In this document: positions 1 through 9,386 of the stretch, in pieces
How the letters are laid out: each line of letters starts with the position of its first letter
Numbering within the stretch: position 1 is the first letter of the stretch
DNA from: Ypsolopha sequella
Taxonomy: Eukaryota > Arthropoda > Insecta > Lepidoptera > Ypsolophidae
Length of the DNA stretch: 64,000 nt
Assembly (NCBI GenBank): GCA_934047225.1
Contig: OW203985.1
Span: forward strand, 11,177,501-11,241,500
Direction of reading: 5' to 3'
Made by a program: the position numbers and the translations under genes
The notes under the pieces: generated by a model
The model's database searches: none
What the model saw: only the letters and a program-made list of their open reading frames with translations
What the model was told of the DNA's origin: nothing

Positions 1-579
1 CACTCAAAGAAGTAGGTAGGTATCTGGTTCTATAAATAGAATTTGTTTTTGTTGTAAATGTACCATCGTGTAAGCAAGAACTAACGCGTATTGTCGGCAC
101 ATGATTTCAAGGCAAATAACATAAAAGTGAACAGTGTTAGTAAACAAGGTCATCAGCCCTTTTCGATATTTTGTGTTGCGGTAATCTCGTGTCGCAGTAA
201 TAGTTTGCCGGACAGTTTTTTCGTGCTAGTGCCTGTTTTTTAACCGGGTGCATATAGCACAAATATAGTAAAACATTTTTTTTTCTTCTCGTCGCTGCTC
301 TTATTGTTTATGGTACACATATAGGATGTTCCATGTTGGTTTATCAGCTCATATACAGGTTGTTTAAAAAAAACAATTTTTTTTTTTTCTCGGTCGTGTT
401 TATTTAAGTGTTCCGTGTTCCGTTTGAACATAGTCATTGTTACTTCATCCGCGCAAGTATCTCAGCTCTATTCATCTATCTCATCAATTATTTTAGTTGT
501 ACGTCCGCTCTTATAGTTCAGCTCAAACTCGTTGCGTATTTTATCTTAGTAATCAACCACCTAGTTTAACAAGATTAAG
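1..579 (+). other. 5' leader of the BEL-type element
   Basis: This stretch has no long open frame on the plus strand and runs into the gag start at 580. It is T-rich, with T runs near 232-240, 280-290 and 370-390. It should contain the untranslated leader and perhaps part of a 5' LTR and the tRNA primer site, but I could not identify a primer-binding site or an LTR boundary. Confidence 0.45.
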
Positions 580-2133
580 ATGCCTTCGAAATCACAAGCC
601 GCGATGTTTCGTGAGGCCGTAAAGGCGATAGTTCTGTTAAAGGAGATTGGTGCGGCGGTCGAGGCAGGCGACAGAAAAACATATTCTGTGGCGGACTTCA
701 CCGCTCGTTACGCAAACATACAAAGCGTTAAAACTAAGTTAGAGGACGTATATTATGAGATCCTTGACGATGAGGATTTGTCCGACGAAACTGAGGCAAC
801 CTACACAAAAAATTTTCAGTCGGCACTTAGCAACTATGATGCTATCCTAGTGGCATTCGAAAAATTAAATGAAAAATCAGCTCTTCCGGACAAGACGCAA
901 CCCCTCAGCTCAGGTACACCCGGTGGTGTTCTACCAAAAATACCCATACCGGAGTTTCATTCGAACGTTGAAGAATGGCCCTCATTTATTGCCGTTTTTA
1001 GGAGCCTCATCAGTGAGATGGCCACAGTCTCGGATGCTGTCAAGCTGCATTATTTGTTAGGTGCCCTAAAGGGTGAGGCACATGAAATGGTGAAACACCT
1101 CTACCCTACCAACGAGAATTATCCCATAGCCATGGAAATTCTCACCAAGCGTTACGACAATCGTCGCGTACTCATTGACCGATTTGTGGACATTATCATG
1201 AACCTTCCGCACATCCACATGCGTTCGGATATCCGCACATCGTTCTTAATTCCGCTTATCTCAGCGCAAAGCGCTCTCCGCAACCTCGATCTGCCCATGA
1301 AAGATTCTGACTATGTTTTCGTGTCCATGGTGGTGCGAAAACTACAAGGCGAGCTCCGCACTCTTTTCGAGCGGAAGTACGGATCTCGCGCAACTCTGCC
1401 CACGCTCAAGAACCTCATTGAGTTTCTGGAAGAGCACGCACGCTGCAAGGAGAATGAGTCGTCGTCCCTTGCGTCACAGGATGCTCCTTCTTCAGCACGG
1501 CTCGGCCCGTCAGAAAGGCTCGCTCGGCTCAATCAGCTGGTTCAGCCCACTCGAGGTACTCCACGTCAGCCCTACCAGGCTCATCAAGAGTTCCGCCCCA
1601 TAGCTCCTCGGCAGGACAATCGCTCCCCCCGTCCTATTCATCAACCATTTTTGGCATTTGCGACAGCGCCAGTTTACTCGGCCCAATCATCCCCATCACC
1701 CACTCGCCAACAAAATTATTCGGCTCAACCTTCTTCCCCTTCTGGTGGTATGCCATGCCCATACTGCAGGAATAGGGGACACAAACTCATCGCCTGCCCA
1801 GAATTTAATAACCAACCGGTTCAAGGTCGGTGGGATTTTGTGAACTCACGCAACCGGTGCCGACGCTGTTTGAACGAGTGCAGGTCTACACGGGCATGCA
1901 AGGAGTGTGGGCGGACTGACCACCACACTTCATTGCATCGCCATGGGGCCATGTCTCCGACACGCTCATCTGCTCATTGGCTGCCTCCGTCTCTACGTGA
2001 GCAGCCCAGACAGCGCTCAGCGCATGAGCCTCAATACCATTCGGCACATGCAACACAGGCATACACGTCCCATCCCAACTCGCCCACTCAATCGCGATCG
2101 CCAAGTAGGTCTCGGGTAGGTAGGCAACAATGA
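580..2133 (+). CDS. gag: Gag protein of BEL/Pao-type retrotransposon
   Basis: A 517-residue capsid/nucleocapsid protein that would package element RNA into particles. The N-terminal 110 residues are acidic and helical. A conserved Gag region follows (about residues 120-300), starting LPKIPIPEFHSNVEEWPSF, which resembles the DUF1759 segment of BEL Gags. A Pro/Ser/Gln-rich linker leads to a zinc knuckle C393-X2-C396-X4-H401-X4-C406, followed by a second Cys/His-rich cluster (about 425-455) with the pattern CRRC, CKEC, HH. The ATG at 580 is the first in frame. The frame ends at UGA 2131-2133 and is then open in the same phase into pol, so a Gag-Pol product would need readthrough rather than frameshifting. 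Confidence 0.9.
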   Translation: MPSKSQAAMFREAVKAIVLLKEIGAAVEAGDRKTYSVADFTARYANIQSVKTKLEDVYYEILDDEDLSDETEATYTKNFQSALSNYDAILVAFEKLNEKSALPDKTQPLSSGTPGGVLPKIPIPEFHSNVEEWPSFIAVFRSLISEMATVSDAVKLHYLLGALKGEAHEMVKHLYPTNENYPIAMEILTKRYDNRRVLIDRFVDIIMNLPHIHMRSDIRTSFLIPLISAQSALRNLDLPMKDSDYVFVSMVVRKLQGELRTLFERKYGSRATLPTLKNLIEFLEEHARCKENESSSLASQDAPSSARLGPSERLARLNQLVQPTRGTPRQPYQAHQEFRPIAPRQDNRSPRPIHQPFLAFATAPVYSAQSSPSPTRQQNYSAQPSSPSGGMPCPYCRNRGHKLIACPEFNNQPVQGRWDFVNSRNRCRRCLNECRSTRACKECGRTDHHTSLHRHGAMSPTRSSAHWLPPSLREQPRQRSAHEPQYHSAHATQAYTSHPNSPTQSRSPSRSRVGRQQ

Positions 2134-2136
2134 CTG
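2131..2136 (+). promoter_or_regulatory. In-frame UGA between gag and pol, possible readthrough site
   Basis: The stop is in the context CAA-UGA-CUG. From 2134 the same frame is open with no other stop through the pol ATG at 2236 and on to 6234; the 34 codons between are His/Ser-rich. UGA followed by C is the leakiest stop context known in eukaryotes, and UGA-CUA is an established readthrough motif. This site differs from it by one base. It could instead be a simple inactivating mutation of a once-fused gag-pol frame. Confidence 0.45.
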
Positions 2137-2235
2137 CCTACAATAACAGAGCACTATGAAGGCGAGGACGACCAGCACTCAGCACACTCATCACACGCAC
2201 ACTCATCACATACACACTCGGCTCATTTTCACTCC

Positions 2236-5200
2236 ATGACTTCAACTCCAACAGAGAATTCCTGTAACTCCGCACAACGTGTAGTGAACGTCACTAACAC
2301 ACCAATTTTGTTGCCAACCGTCTCACTTAAAATAGCAGACGTACATGGTAAATTTCACTCAGCACGAGCCCTGTTAGACTGTGGAAGTATGCTGACTCTT
2401 TGTTCTCAGCGCATGGCCAGAATTTTAAATTTACCATTAAAACATACATCTTTAAAAATCGCAGGAGTTGGAAATCAGCACACACAAAACTCAAAGGCAT
2501 CAATCACAATTGTATGCCGACCTACACACCGTGACACACCTACGATCACGGCCACAGCTCATATATTGAAGAACGTAACTGGGTACCTACCGTTAGAAAA
2601 GGTTCCAGATCTCGCTCAGTTAACAGGTCACCCACCGATTCCTCTTGCTGATCGAGAATATCACACACCAGCTCCGGTTGATCTAATACTAGGATCTGAC
2701 GTTCTTGGTCAAGTGTTAGACGGAACCAAGGTTTCGCTCGGCCCTGGCAAGCCCATAGCCTTCGGCACGATATTTGATTTTACATTGATAGGACCTTTCG
2801 AACGTTTACATACCTCACCCACGAATCAGGTCAATTCAGTTCACATTGTCGGCTCTCACACGGACTCAGAGCGTTCCACTCATGACATTCACAAAAGTCT
2901 TGAGAGGTTTTGGGAATCCGAGGAACCCCAAACCTACAAGCATACCAGCCCATTAGAGGATCAGTGTGAGGACATTTTCCGCACTACAACTACTCGTGAA
3001 CCATCAGGTCAATATATGGTTACACTGCCCTTTCTGCACAACGCGCCGACATTAGGTTCCACTCATGCTATTGCGCTACGCAGGTTTCTCAATTTAGAGA
3101 ATTTAGAGTTTATGTCAGATTACATAAAATTGGGACATATGTCGCCGTGTCACCCCAATACCTTTGCTCATAAATCCCATTTCTATATCTCACATCATGG
3201 CATATTTAAGCCAGGATCAGAAAAGTTACGTTGCGTCTTTGACGGAAGTTGTAAAAGCTCAAACGGCGTCAATTTAAATGATTGTCTCCATACAGGTCCA
3301 GCTCTTCAACAAGATATTGTTGACATTATCATGTCCTTCAGGATCCACTCACAAGTTTTCAGCACAGACATCCGAATGATGTTCAGAAATATACTCATTC
3401 ACCCAGAGCAAAGACCTTTTCAACTCATTCTCTGGCGGTCTTCACCCGACCAGCCCCTGCTCACGTATGCCCTTAATACCGTCACATATGGATTAAGGTC
3501 CAGCCCATACCATGCCATCCGCACTTTACTCCAATTGGCTGATGACGAAGGTCATCGCTACCCCCACGCTGCTCAGATCCTCCGCAAATCAATATTTGTG
3601 GACGACATTCTCTCAGGTGCAGATTCTGTGGAATCTGCTCAGTCGCTCCAAAACGATCTGATTGAGTTACTCGCTCTAGGTGGCTTCCAGCTCAGTAAAT
3701 GGACCTCCAACTCGCCTCAGCTCCTTGAACGGTTCCCAGATGACCAGTGCGATATGCCCAAGGACTTTGACTTCAGTCCCGACTCTAATTCCATTAAGGT
3801 TCTGGGAATACAGTGGATTCCTCAAACTGATGAGTTCACTTATCGCATTTCTCTGCCCACTCATGCTCAAGTCACAAAGCGCTCCATTCTCAGTACAGTA
3901 GCGTCTCTCTATGACCCCAATGGCTGGGTTACTCCAGTCATCTTCCACGCAAAGATTCTTCTGCAGAAGCTTTGGCTTCTGAAAATAGGATGGGATGAGC
4001 CTATCCCTGAAGAAGTCCACACAGAGTGGCAACACATCTCAGAGGATCTTCCTCAGCTCTCAAACCTCCGTTTACCTCGACACATTTGTAAGTATAAGCC
4101 CACGTCTACTTACTCACTTCACGGGTTCGCGGACGCATCAGAGGCTGGCTTTGGTGCCGTTATCTACCTTCATGAGCGCAATACCACTGGACATGTCAAT
4201 GTACACCTAATCATTGGCAAGTCCAAGGTCGCACCCATTAAGACTCGCCTCTCAATCCCGAAATTGGAGTTGTCAGCCGCGACTCTTTTATCTCAGCTCA
4301 TGACTCGAGTGTCAGCCCAACTGTCAGCTCATATACCCATTCAAACACACACATGCTGGTCAGATAGCACAATAGTTTTGGCATGGCTCAATACCCTACC
4401 TCACCGATTACAGACTTTCGAGGCCAATCGAGTGGCTAAGATCACAGCTACTTCAACTAGCAATACGTGGAGGCATGTGCCCACAAACCTCAACCCTGCT
4501 GACTGTGCAAGCAGAGGCATGTCTGCCCAGTCTCTCTCACTTCATGACCTTTGGTGGTCACCCAGTTGGCTCAAAGAACCTACCTGCACTTGGCCCAAGA
4601 TGCCACCCGCTCTAGGCCATCATGCTCTCCCAGGCCTTAAGCCCAAAAAAGTACCAGCACACATAGCAGTCCCAGATATCGATCTGGACTTGCTCACTCG
4701 CTACAGCTCACTTGACAAGCTCGTCGGAGTGACGGCTTGTATTCAAAGATTCATATTCAATTGTCGGCACAGCCCAGATGCACGGCGCTCTGGTCCGTTG
4801 ACAGCTAATGAACGCAGGGACGCTCTGTTGCACTGGGTCCGCTCTGTTCAGCACAATGAGTTTGCTGAAGACATTAATCGTATCCAGACTGATAAGGTTT
4901 GTCCCGTTCGGCTCCAGCGTCTCTCGCCCTTCATAAAGGACGGCCTCTTGAGAGTCGGTGGTCGTCTCTCTCACGCGTCAATTAGGTATGACGCTCAACA
5001 CCCACTCATTCTACCCAGCTCAAGTCCGCTCGTAGATCTCATTATAGACCACTATCACAAAATACACTGCCACCCTGGAGCTGACACATTACACGCCATA
5101 TTACGCCAGCAGTACTGGATTCTGTCCGCTCGTCGTATTATTAGACACCGCGTGTTTAAATGTATTAGATGTTTCCGGTGCCGCGCTCAGCCTAAGGCTC

Positions 5201-6234
5201 CGCTCATGGCTGATCTCCCAGTAGACAGAGTTACTCCTCAGCCAGTTTTTAGTCACGTCACGACGGACTTTGCTGGCCACTTCTTCGTTAAATCCAGCAC
5301 GTTGCGGAACGCGAAACTCATAAAGGCGTATTTTTGTATTTTCGTTTGCCTCGCAACAAAGGCGGTTCATTTGGAACCAGTCTCTGCACTCACAACGGAA
5401 GCGTTTTTTGCGGCATTGCAACGTTTTATCTCACGTCGCGGTACTCCAGTTCTCATTCGCTCAGACTGCGGCACAAACTATGTAGGTGCTAGGAATCAGC
5501 TCATTGAAGTTCAGAACTTCCTCAGGTCAAACAATGATGCAATCACTCACAAGCTCGCGAATCAGCACATAACTTGGTTACTGAACCCGCCTAAAGGGCC
5601 TTGGTTTGGCGCTCTGCACGAAATAAACGTAAAATCCACCAAGCAACTACTTTATCGCGTGATAGGTGAACAGCACCTCACTTTTGAGGAATTCTCTACC
5701 CTTTTGGCTCGAATTGAGGCTGTACTCAACTCAAGACCGCTCTGCCCAATTTCATCCGACCCTACGGACTTTGAACCTCTCACGGCCGGACATTTCATTA
5801 TTGGTCGTCCGCTCACCGCTCTACCTGAGCAGTCTTTTGACGACAGACCCATATCTGCTCTTAAACGGTTTCAACTCATTCAAGCGCTCTCTCAGCGCTT
5901 TTGGACTCTCTGGTCCAGATCCTACCTCCATACCCTGCAAACCCGCTCCAAATGGCTCTCCCCTTCTTCCCCTCCTCAAGTGGGTGAACTGGTCCTCATC
6001 AAAGAGGATGACCTGCCTCCGCTCCAATGGAAGTTGGGGAGAATTCTCCGCACGATACCTGGCAAGGATGGAGTGATCCGAGTTGTGGATCTGGACACAG
6101 CTCATGGAAATCTGCGACGACCTGTGTTCAAGATAGCCAGGCTGCCGTTGGATTCAGCTCAAGAGGAGCCGCAGCCCCGGCCCCCCCAGGATGTTCACCA
6201 CACCAGCGTGACGTTCGCGCATGTGCATGACTAA
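2236..6234 (+). CDS. pol: Pol polyprotein (PR-RT-RH-IN) of BEL/Pao-type retrotransposon
   Basis: A 1332-residue polyprotein from the first ATG; the frame is open back to 2134. Domains in order: aspartic protease with LLDCGS (D48), where most relatives have D-S/T-G; reverse transcriptase with motif A at D378 (STDIRMMFR) and the catalytic FVDD (residues 454-457); RNase H starting HGFADASEAGFGA (D633); an HHCC zinc finger (HYHKIHCHPG...CIRC) near 950-1000; and integrase catalytic residues D1011 (VTTDFAGHF), D1077 (IRSDCGTNYVG) and E1129 (ALHEINVKSTK). These enzymes would process the polyprotein, copy element RNA to DNA in cytoplasmic particles, and insert it in the nucleus. All catalytic acids are present. 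The C-terminal ~140 residues include a basic, Pro-rich tail typical of BEL integrases. Confidence 0.93.
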   Translation: MTSTPTENSCNSAQRVVNVTNTPILLPTVSLKIADVHGKFHSARALLDCGSMLTLCSQRMARILNLPLKHTSLKIAGVGNQHTQNSKASITIVCRPTHRDTPTITATAHILKNVTGYLPLEKVPDLAQLTGHPPIPLADREYHTPAPVDLILGSDVLGQVLDGTKVSLGPGKPIAFGTIFDFTLIGPFERLHTSPTNQVNSVHIVGSHTDSERSTHDIHKSLERFWESEEPQTYKHTSPLEDQCEDIFRTTTTREPSGQYMVTLPFLHNAPTLGSTHAIALRRFLNLENLEFMSDYIKLGHMSPCHPNTFAHKSHFYISHHGIFKPGSEKLRCVFDGSCKSSNGVNLNDCLHTGPALQQDIVDIIMSFRIHSQVFSTDIRMMFRNILIHPEQRPFQLILWRSSPDQPLLTYALNTVTYGLRSSPYHAIRTLLQLADDEGHRYPHAAQILRKSIFVDDILSGADSVESAQSLQNDLIELLALGGFQLSKWTSNSPQLLERFPDDQCDMPKDFDFSPDSNSIKVLGIQWIPQTDEFTYRISLPTHAQVTKRSILSTVASLYDPNGWVTPVIFHAKILLQKLWLLKIGWDEPIPEEVHTEWQHISEDLPQLSNLRLPRHICKYKPTSTYSLHGFADASEAGFGAVIYLHERNTTGHVNVHLIIGKSKVAPIKTRLSIPKLELSAATLLSQLMTRVSAQLSAHIPIQTHTCWSDSTIVLAWLNTLPHRLQTFEANRVAKITATSTSNTWRHVPTNLNPADCASRGMSAQSLSLHDLWWSPSWLKEPTCTWPKMPPALGHHALPGLKPKKVPAHIAVPDIDLDLLTRYSSLDKLVGVTACIQRFIFNCRHSPDARRSGPLTANERRDALLHWVRSVQHNEFAEDINRIQTDKVCPVRLQRLSPFIKDGLLRVGGRLSHASIRYDAQHPLILPSSSPLVDLIIDHYHKIHCHPGADTLHAILRQQYWILSARRIIRHRVFKCIRCFRCRAQPKAPLMADLPVDRVTPQPVFSHVTTDFAGHFFVKSSTLRNAKLIKAYFCIFVCLATKAVHLEPVSALTTEAFFAALQRFISRRGTPVLIRSDCGTNYVGARNQLIEVQNFLRSNNDAITHKLANQHITWLLNPPKGPWFGALHEINVKSTKQLLYRVIGEQHLTFEEFSTLLARIEAVLNSRPLCPISSDPTDFEPLTAGHFIIGRPLTALPEQSFDDRPISALKRFQLIQALSQRFWTLWSRSYLHTLQTRSKWLSPSSPPQVGELVLIKEDDLPPLQWKLGRILRTIPGKDGVIRVVDLDTAHGNLRRPVFKIARLPLDSAQEEPQPRPPQDVHHTSVTFAHVHD

Positions 6235-6722
6235 TTTCGCGGCGCAGCGCTGGCGCCACCTGGCGACACAATCGACTCGCGCGCTGCACGCCAGTGACCG
6301 TTCTCTTCCGCTCGGGACATCGTTCAAACGACACGTGTGTACACACTCGCGCCGCCAACACGCCGAAATCTCGCGTACCTACCAGTGTTGTGATCATACC
6401 AGTGCTGTGTTTAGTACTCCACAAACCAAGACATTCTGCACATCCCTGCCCAAGGCGCCAGCTTCATCAGCCCAACAAGGAGAGACGCCACACGGCGCAT
6501 CCATCCACAATCATCATCAAAGGTCAGTCAGTTTACCCACAATTCTCCAATCAATACTCAAATCCCATCAGCTCTGCATTCCTGTAACCTCGCGGTTACA
6601 TTTATTATTTTATTACATATATTTTTATAAGATTAAAATTGGACTTGTGAAACGTGTATTATATATACCTACTTTGCAAAATAAACTTTTTGAATTTTGA
6701 ATTTGAATTTTGAATTTTGAAT
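6235..6722 (+). other. 3' region of BEL-type element with LINE-like tail
   Basis: A GC-rich, CpG-containing untranslated stretch follows pol. At 6583-6600 a TGTAACC/GGTTACA inverted repeat could be the left edge of a very short 3' LTR, and a TATATATA-like run and an AATAAA signal at 6680-6685 follow. The sequence then ends in repeats of TTTTGAA/TTTGAA at 6687-6722. Tandem heptamer tails are typical of non-LTR retrotransposons, not BEL elements. Ordinary AT-rich DNA follows, with nothing recognisable from 6723 to 6961. Confidence 0.5.
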
Positions 6723-6963
6723 GCAGTTCGGCTTTGAAATGAACTTCCGCAAACCCTCAGAAATTTTTTGTTTCCTTATTAGATTTAAGTTGAAAAAATA
6801 TTACCTTTCATCTCTCTGATTGATTGACTCGACTGACTGCTCCTTTCTTAGTTTGTATGTGTGTATATACATATGTGTTTACCTATATGTATGTATTAGT
6901 ACGTAGTGTATTATATTTAAATATTAGTCTGGAAGATCATTTTTCTTTTTGAACAAATACGTA

Positions 6964-6989
6964 GGCGGAGTGATAAGTCTGGTAAAAAT
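6964..6989 (+). repeat. mariner left terminal inverted repeat
   Basis: 26 bp, an exact reverse complement of 9773-9798. It is the expected transposase binding site; the conserved outer bases GGCGGAGTG adjoin the TA target. Confidence 0.95.
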
Positions 6990-7826
6990 CTATTTTGGAA
7001 TAAAATTATCGCAAATTGAATGGAACCTCCTTGTTCACAACTCTTTTGAAGGGCCTAATTAATATTTTCAGCCAGTACCGCCGGTTACTTTTTTTTTGAC
7101 AACCATAAAAAAGAAGTAATTGAACACATTTTTGCAAAGATGGAGAAAAGTGAATTTCGTGTCTTGATTAAACATTATTTTTTGCGCAAAAAAACTATTA
7201 CGGAAACGAAACAAAAACTTGACAAATATTATGGGGACTCTGCTCCGTCGATTAAAATGATTCATAAGTGGTTTAATGATTTTCGGTGTGGTCGTACAAG
7301 TACAAGTGATGCTGTGCGTCCAGGACGCCCAGTTGAGGTCACTACTCCAGAGATGATCGCTAAAATCCACGACATAGTGTTGAACGACCGAAGAGTAAAA
7401 GTGAGAGAGATAGTCGAGATAGTAGGCATCTCAGACGAACGTGTACGCAATATCTTACACCAACATTTAGAAATGAAGAAGCTCTCCGCGCGATGGGTGC
7501 CGCGTTTACTGACTGTTGACCAAAAACGCTTGCGTGTGACAACATCGGAGGCAGGTTTGGCGTTGTTTCAACGGGATAAAACTGATTTTTTGCGTCGTTT
7601 CATAACAGTAGACGAAACATGGATCCACCACTATACCCCAGAAACCAAGCAACAATCGAAACAGTGGATTGCTACCGGCGAACCTGCTCCGAAGAAGGTC
7701 AAAGCAGTTTTATCGGCCAATAAAGTTATGGCTACAGTTTTTTTGGATGCACGTGGGGTAATCCATATTGACTACCTAGATAAGGGTAAAACGATTAATG
7801 GCGAGTATTATGTCAATTTATTGGAC

Positions 7827-7838
7827 CAATTTAACAAC
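7827..7838 (+). repeat. 12-bp target-site duplication, left copy
   Basis: CAATTTAACAAC immediately precedes the Penelope-like insert and is repeated exactly at 9375-9386. It belongs to the mariner transposase coding sequence (residues QFNN). Confidence 0.95.
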
Positions 7839-8007
7839 TTTTTTGTAGATATATTAATAATTTGCAATATTCCGCTAAACACTCTTACCATGCTATTCAA
7901 AATGCAGACTCAAGCACCGCCCGCCCTCCCGCATAAAACATGCACAAGCAAAGCAAGCAGTACGAGCACAAAATAAAGCAATCTTAAATAACAAGCAAGA
8001 AAACTTA

Positions 8008-8046
8008 TCGACACGTGTTTCGCCTCTAAACGAGGCATCCTCGGGA
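8008..8046 (-). ncRNA. Conserved hairpin/GAAAC motif in Penelope-like 3' region
   Basis: Read on the minus strand: CCGAGGATG, a 5-bp GCCTC/GAGGC hairpin (8022-8026 with 8032-8036, 5-nt loop), then GAAACACGTGTCG. The order resembles the catalytic core of hammerhead ribozymes (CUGAUGA, stem II, GAAA), which are known in Penelope-like elements, but CUGAUGA is not matched exactly. I call it hammerhead-like, not proven. Confidence 0.4.
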
Positions 8047-8105
8047 TGTGTAGTCCGCCCGACCGCTCGACAGCAAATGACGAGCTGCCGCCCGAAGCTC
8101 AACTT

Positions 8106-9359
8106 TTATACACCGGCCTGGCTAGTTGTTTGGTGGGAATAAATGGATGACGAAAACATACGTAAAAGGGGGGTACTTATAAAATTTGTTTGTTCGTTCA
8201 GTAAATCAGAGTTATTCTTGTTTTTCAATATCTCTAACTGTTCTAGCACACACATTCTTAAACCTTTCTTACAAATATGTTTTATATCAAATGAATGATT
8301 GTTAGGCAAACTATGACCGGACTCTAAAATATGTTTCGCAAAATGTGATTTTTCGGGATGATTATTTCTATAGGCTGAGATGTGTTCTTTATACCTAGTT
8401 TCAAAGCTACGACCCGTTTGACCGATGTAAACACCGTTACATTCACTGCAGCACAATTTGTAAATACCAGACTGTTGTTTTTTATCTAACTTATCCTTTC
8501 CATTGCAAAGCCGCTTGATCTTATTATTAGTTCTGAAAGCAACGCGAACACCAGAACGCCGAAAGATCTTCGCAACCCGTTCAGAAATCGGTCCTAGGTA
8601 AGTTAAGCTGGTTTTATAATTTTGAATACTTTCAGGCTGTAAAGCGGACAAACTACTTCTGATAATACTATTTTGTTTTTTATGGATTAATCGGTCAACC
8701 ATTTTAGTACTATACCCGTTATTAAAAGCAATCTGATATATGATATTGAGCTCTTTTTTATAGTTGTCCGGACTTAAGGGCACCGTCATTAATCTGTGAA
8801 CATAACAACGAAAAGCAGCAAGTTTATGTTCCCAAGGGTGACAAGATGAAGCGGGTATTACAGTATCGGTGTGTGTTGGCTTACGGTATATTTGAAATTC
8901 ATGTTGATGTTGTGATCTTGTAATAGTTAAATCTAGAAAATTAAGGGAGTTTTCTTGTTCGACTTCTAATTTAAATTTTATTTTTGAGTGAATTTTGTTA
9001 AGTTTGTTGACAAATATATCTAGCTGCCTACTAGTACCCGTCCAGCAAAGAATGAAGTCATCAACGAATCTATAATAATACAAAATATTAGAATTATTGA
9101 CAATATGTTTGGTCTCGAAACTGTCCATGAAAATATCAGCCATCAACGGACTTAAGGGTGAACCCATTGCTAAACCTTCTTTTTGCATGTAGAAACTATT
9201 GTTGAATTTGAAATAGTTTTGTTGCATGCAAACTGATGTGAGGTTTAGGAGGTCATCAATTTCGCCAGTGTGAAGACGTTGTTTTTCTAACAAATTTCTA
9301 ATTATAGTCAAACATTCGTCATAAGGAACATTGGTAAATAAGCTATCTACATATAAATT
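8106..9359 (-). pseudogene. Penelope-like RT / GIY-YIG endonuclease, N-terminally truncated
   Basis: The open frame runs from the junction stop at 9360-9362 (minus strand) to 8106, about 417 codons, and has no proper ATG start. It enters within RT motif A (SLFTNVP), continues with motif B (GLAMGSPLSPLMADIFMD) and the catalytic FVDD about 85 residues in, then a connector with HPWEHKLAAFRC, and then a GIY-YIG nuclease: SGIYKLCCSEC and GVYIGQTGRSFETRYKEH with the conserved Arg and His. The two activities together perform target-primed reverse transcription. The missing fingers region and start make this copy inactive, but what remains has no internal stop, so the truncation probably happened at insertion. 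Confidence 0.92.
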
Positions 9360-9374
9360 TTATTCAATAAATTT

Positions 9375-9386
9375 CAATTTAACAAC
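9375..9386 (+). repeat. 12-bp target-site duplication, right copy
   Basis: CAATTTAACAAC again. The mariner coding sequence resumes in frame directly after it at 9387. Confidence 0.95.

Larger units (their letters stand above)
1..6722 (+). mobile_element. BEL/Pao-type retrotransposon, gag-pol intact except one UGA
   Basis: The element is defined by a gag frame followed in the same frame by a long pol carrying aspartic protease, reverse transcriptase, RNase H and integrase, which is the BEL/Pao domain order. A BEL element should have identical long terminal repeats. I compared bases 1-579 with 6235-6960 by eye and saw no shared long repeat, so either the 5' LTR lies left of the window or the copy lacks LTRs. 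The right limit is placed at the end of a TTTTGAA-type repeat tail. The coding region shows no frameshift, which suggests a fairly young copy. Confidence 0.85.
7839..9374 (-). mobile_element. 5'-truncated Penelope-like retroelement inside the mariner
   Basis: Transcribed on the minus strand. It contains a reverse transcriptase followed by a GIY-YIG endonuclease, the combination that defines endonuclease-bearing Penelope-like elements. The upstream part of the RT is missing, so the copy is cut at its 5' end (near 9374), as is common for this group. It is flanked by a 12-bp duplication of the mariner transposase sequence. Its 3' end (7839-8105, left side) is non-coding and carries a conserved hairpin motif and a terminal segment found again in a palindrome at 17432-17569. 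Confidence 0.92.

Noticed and set aside
1..579. A 5' LTR for the BEL element
   Set aside because: No segment here recurs between 6235 and 6960 by eye, so I could not define an LTR.
7893..8102. Second Penelope ORF on the minus strand (69 codons)
   Set aside because: It covers the non-coding 3' region and the hairpin motif. It lies after the stop of the RT frame and shows no domain.
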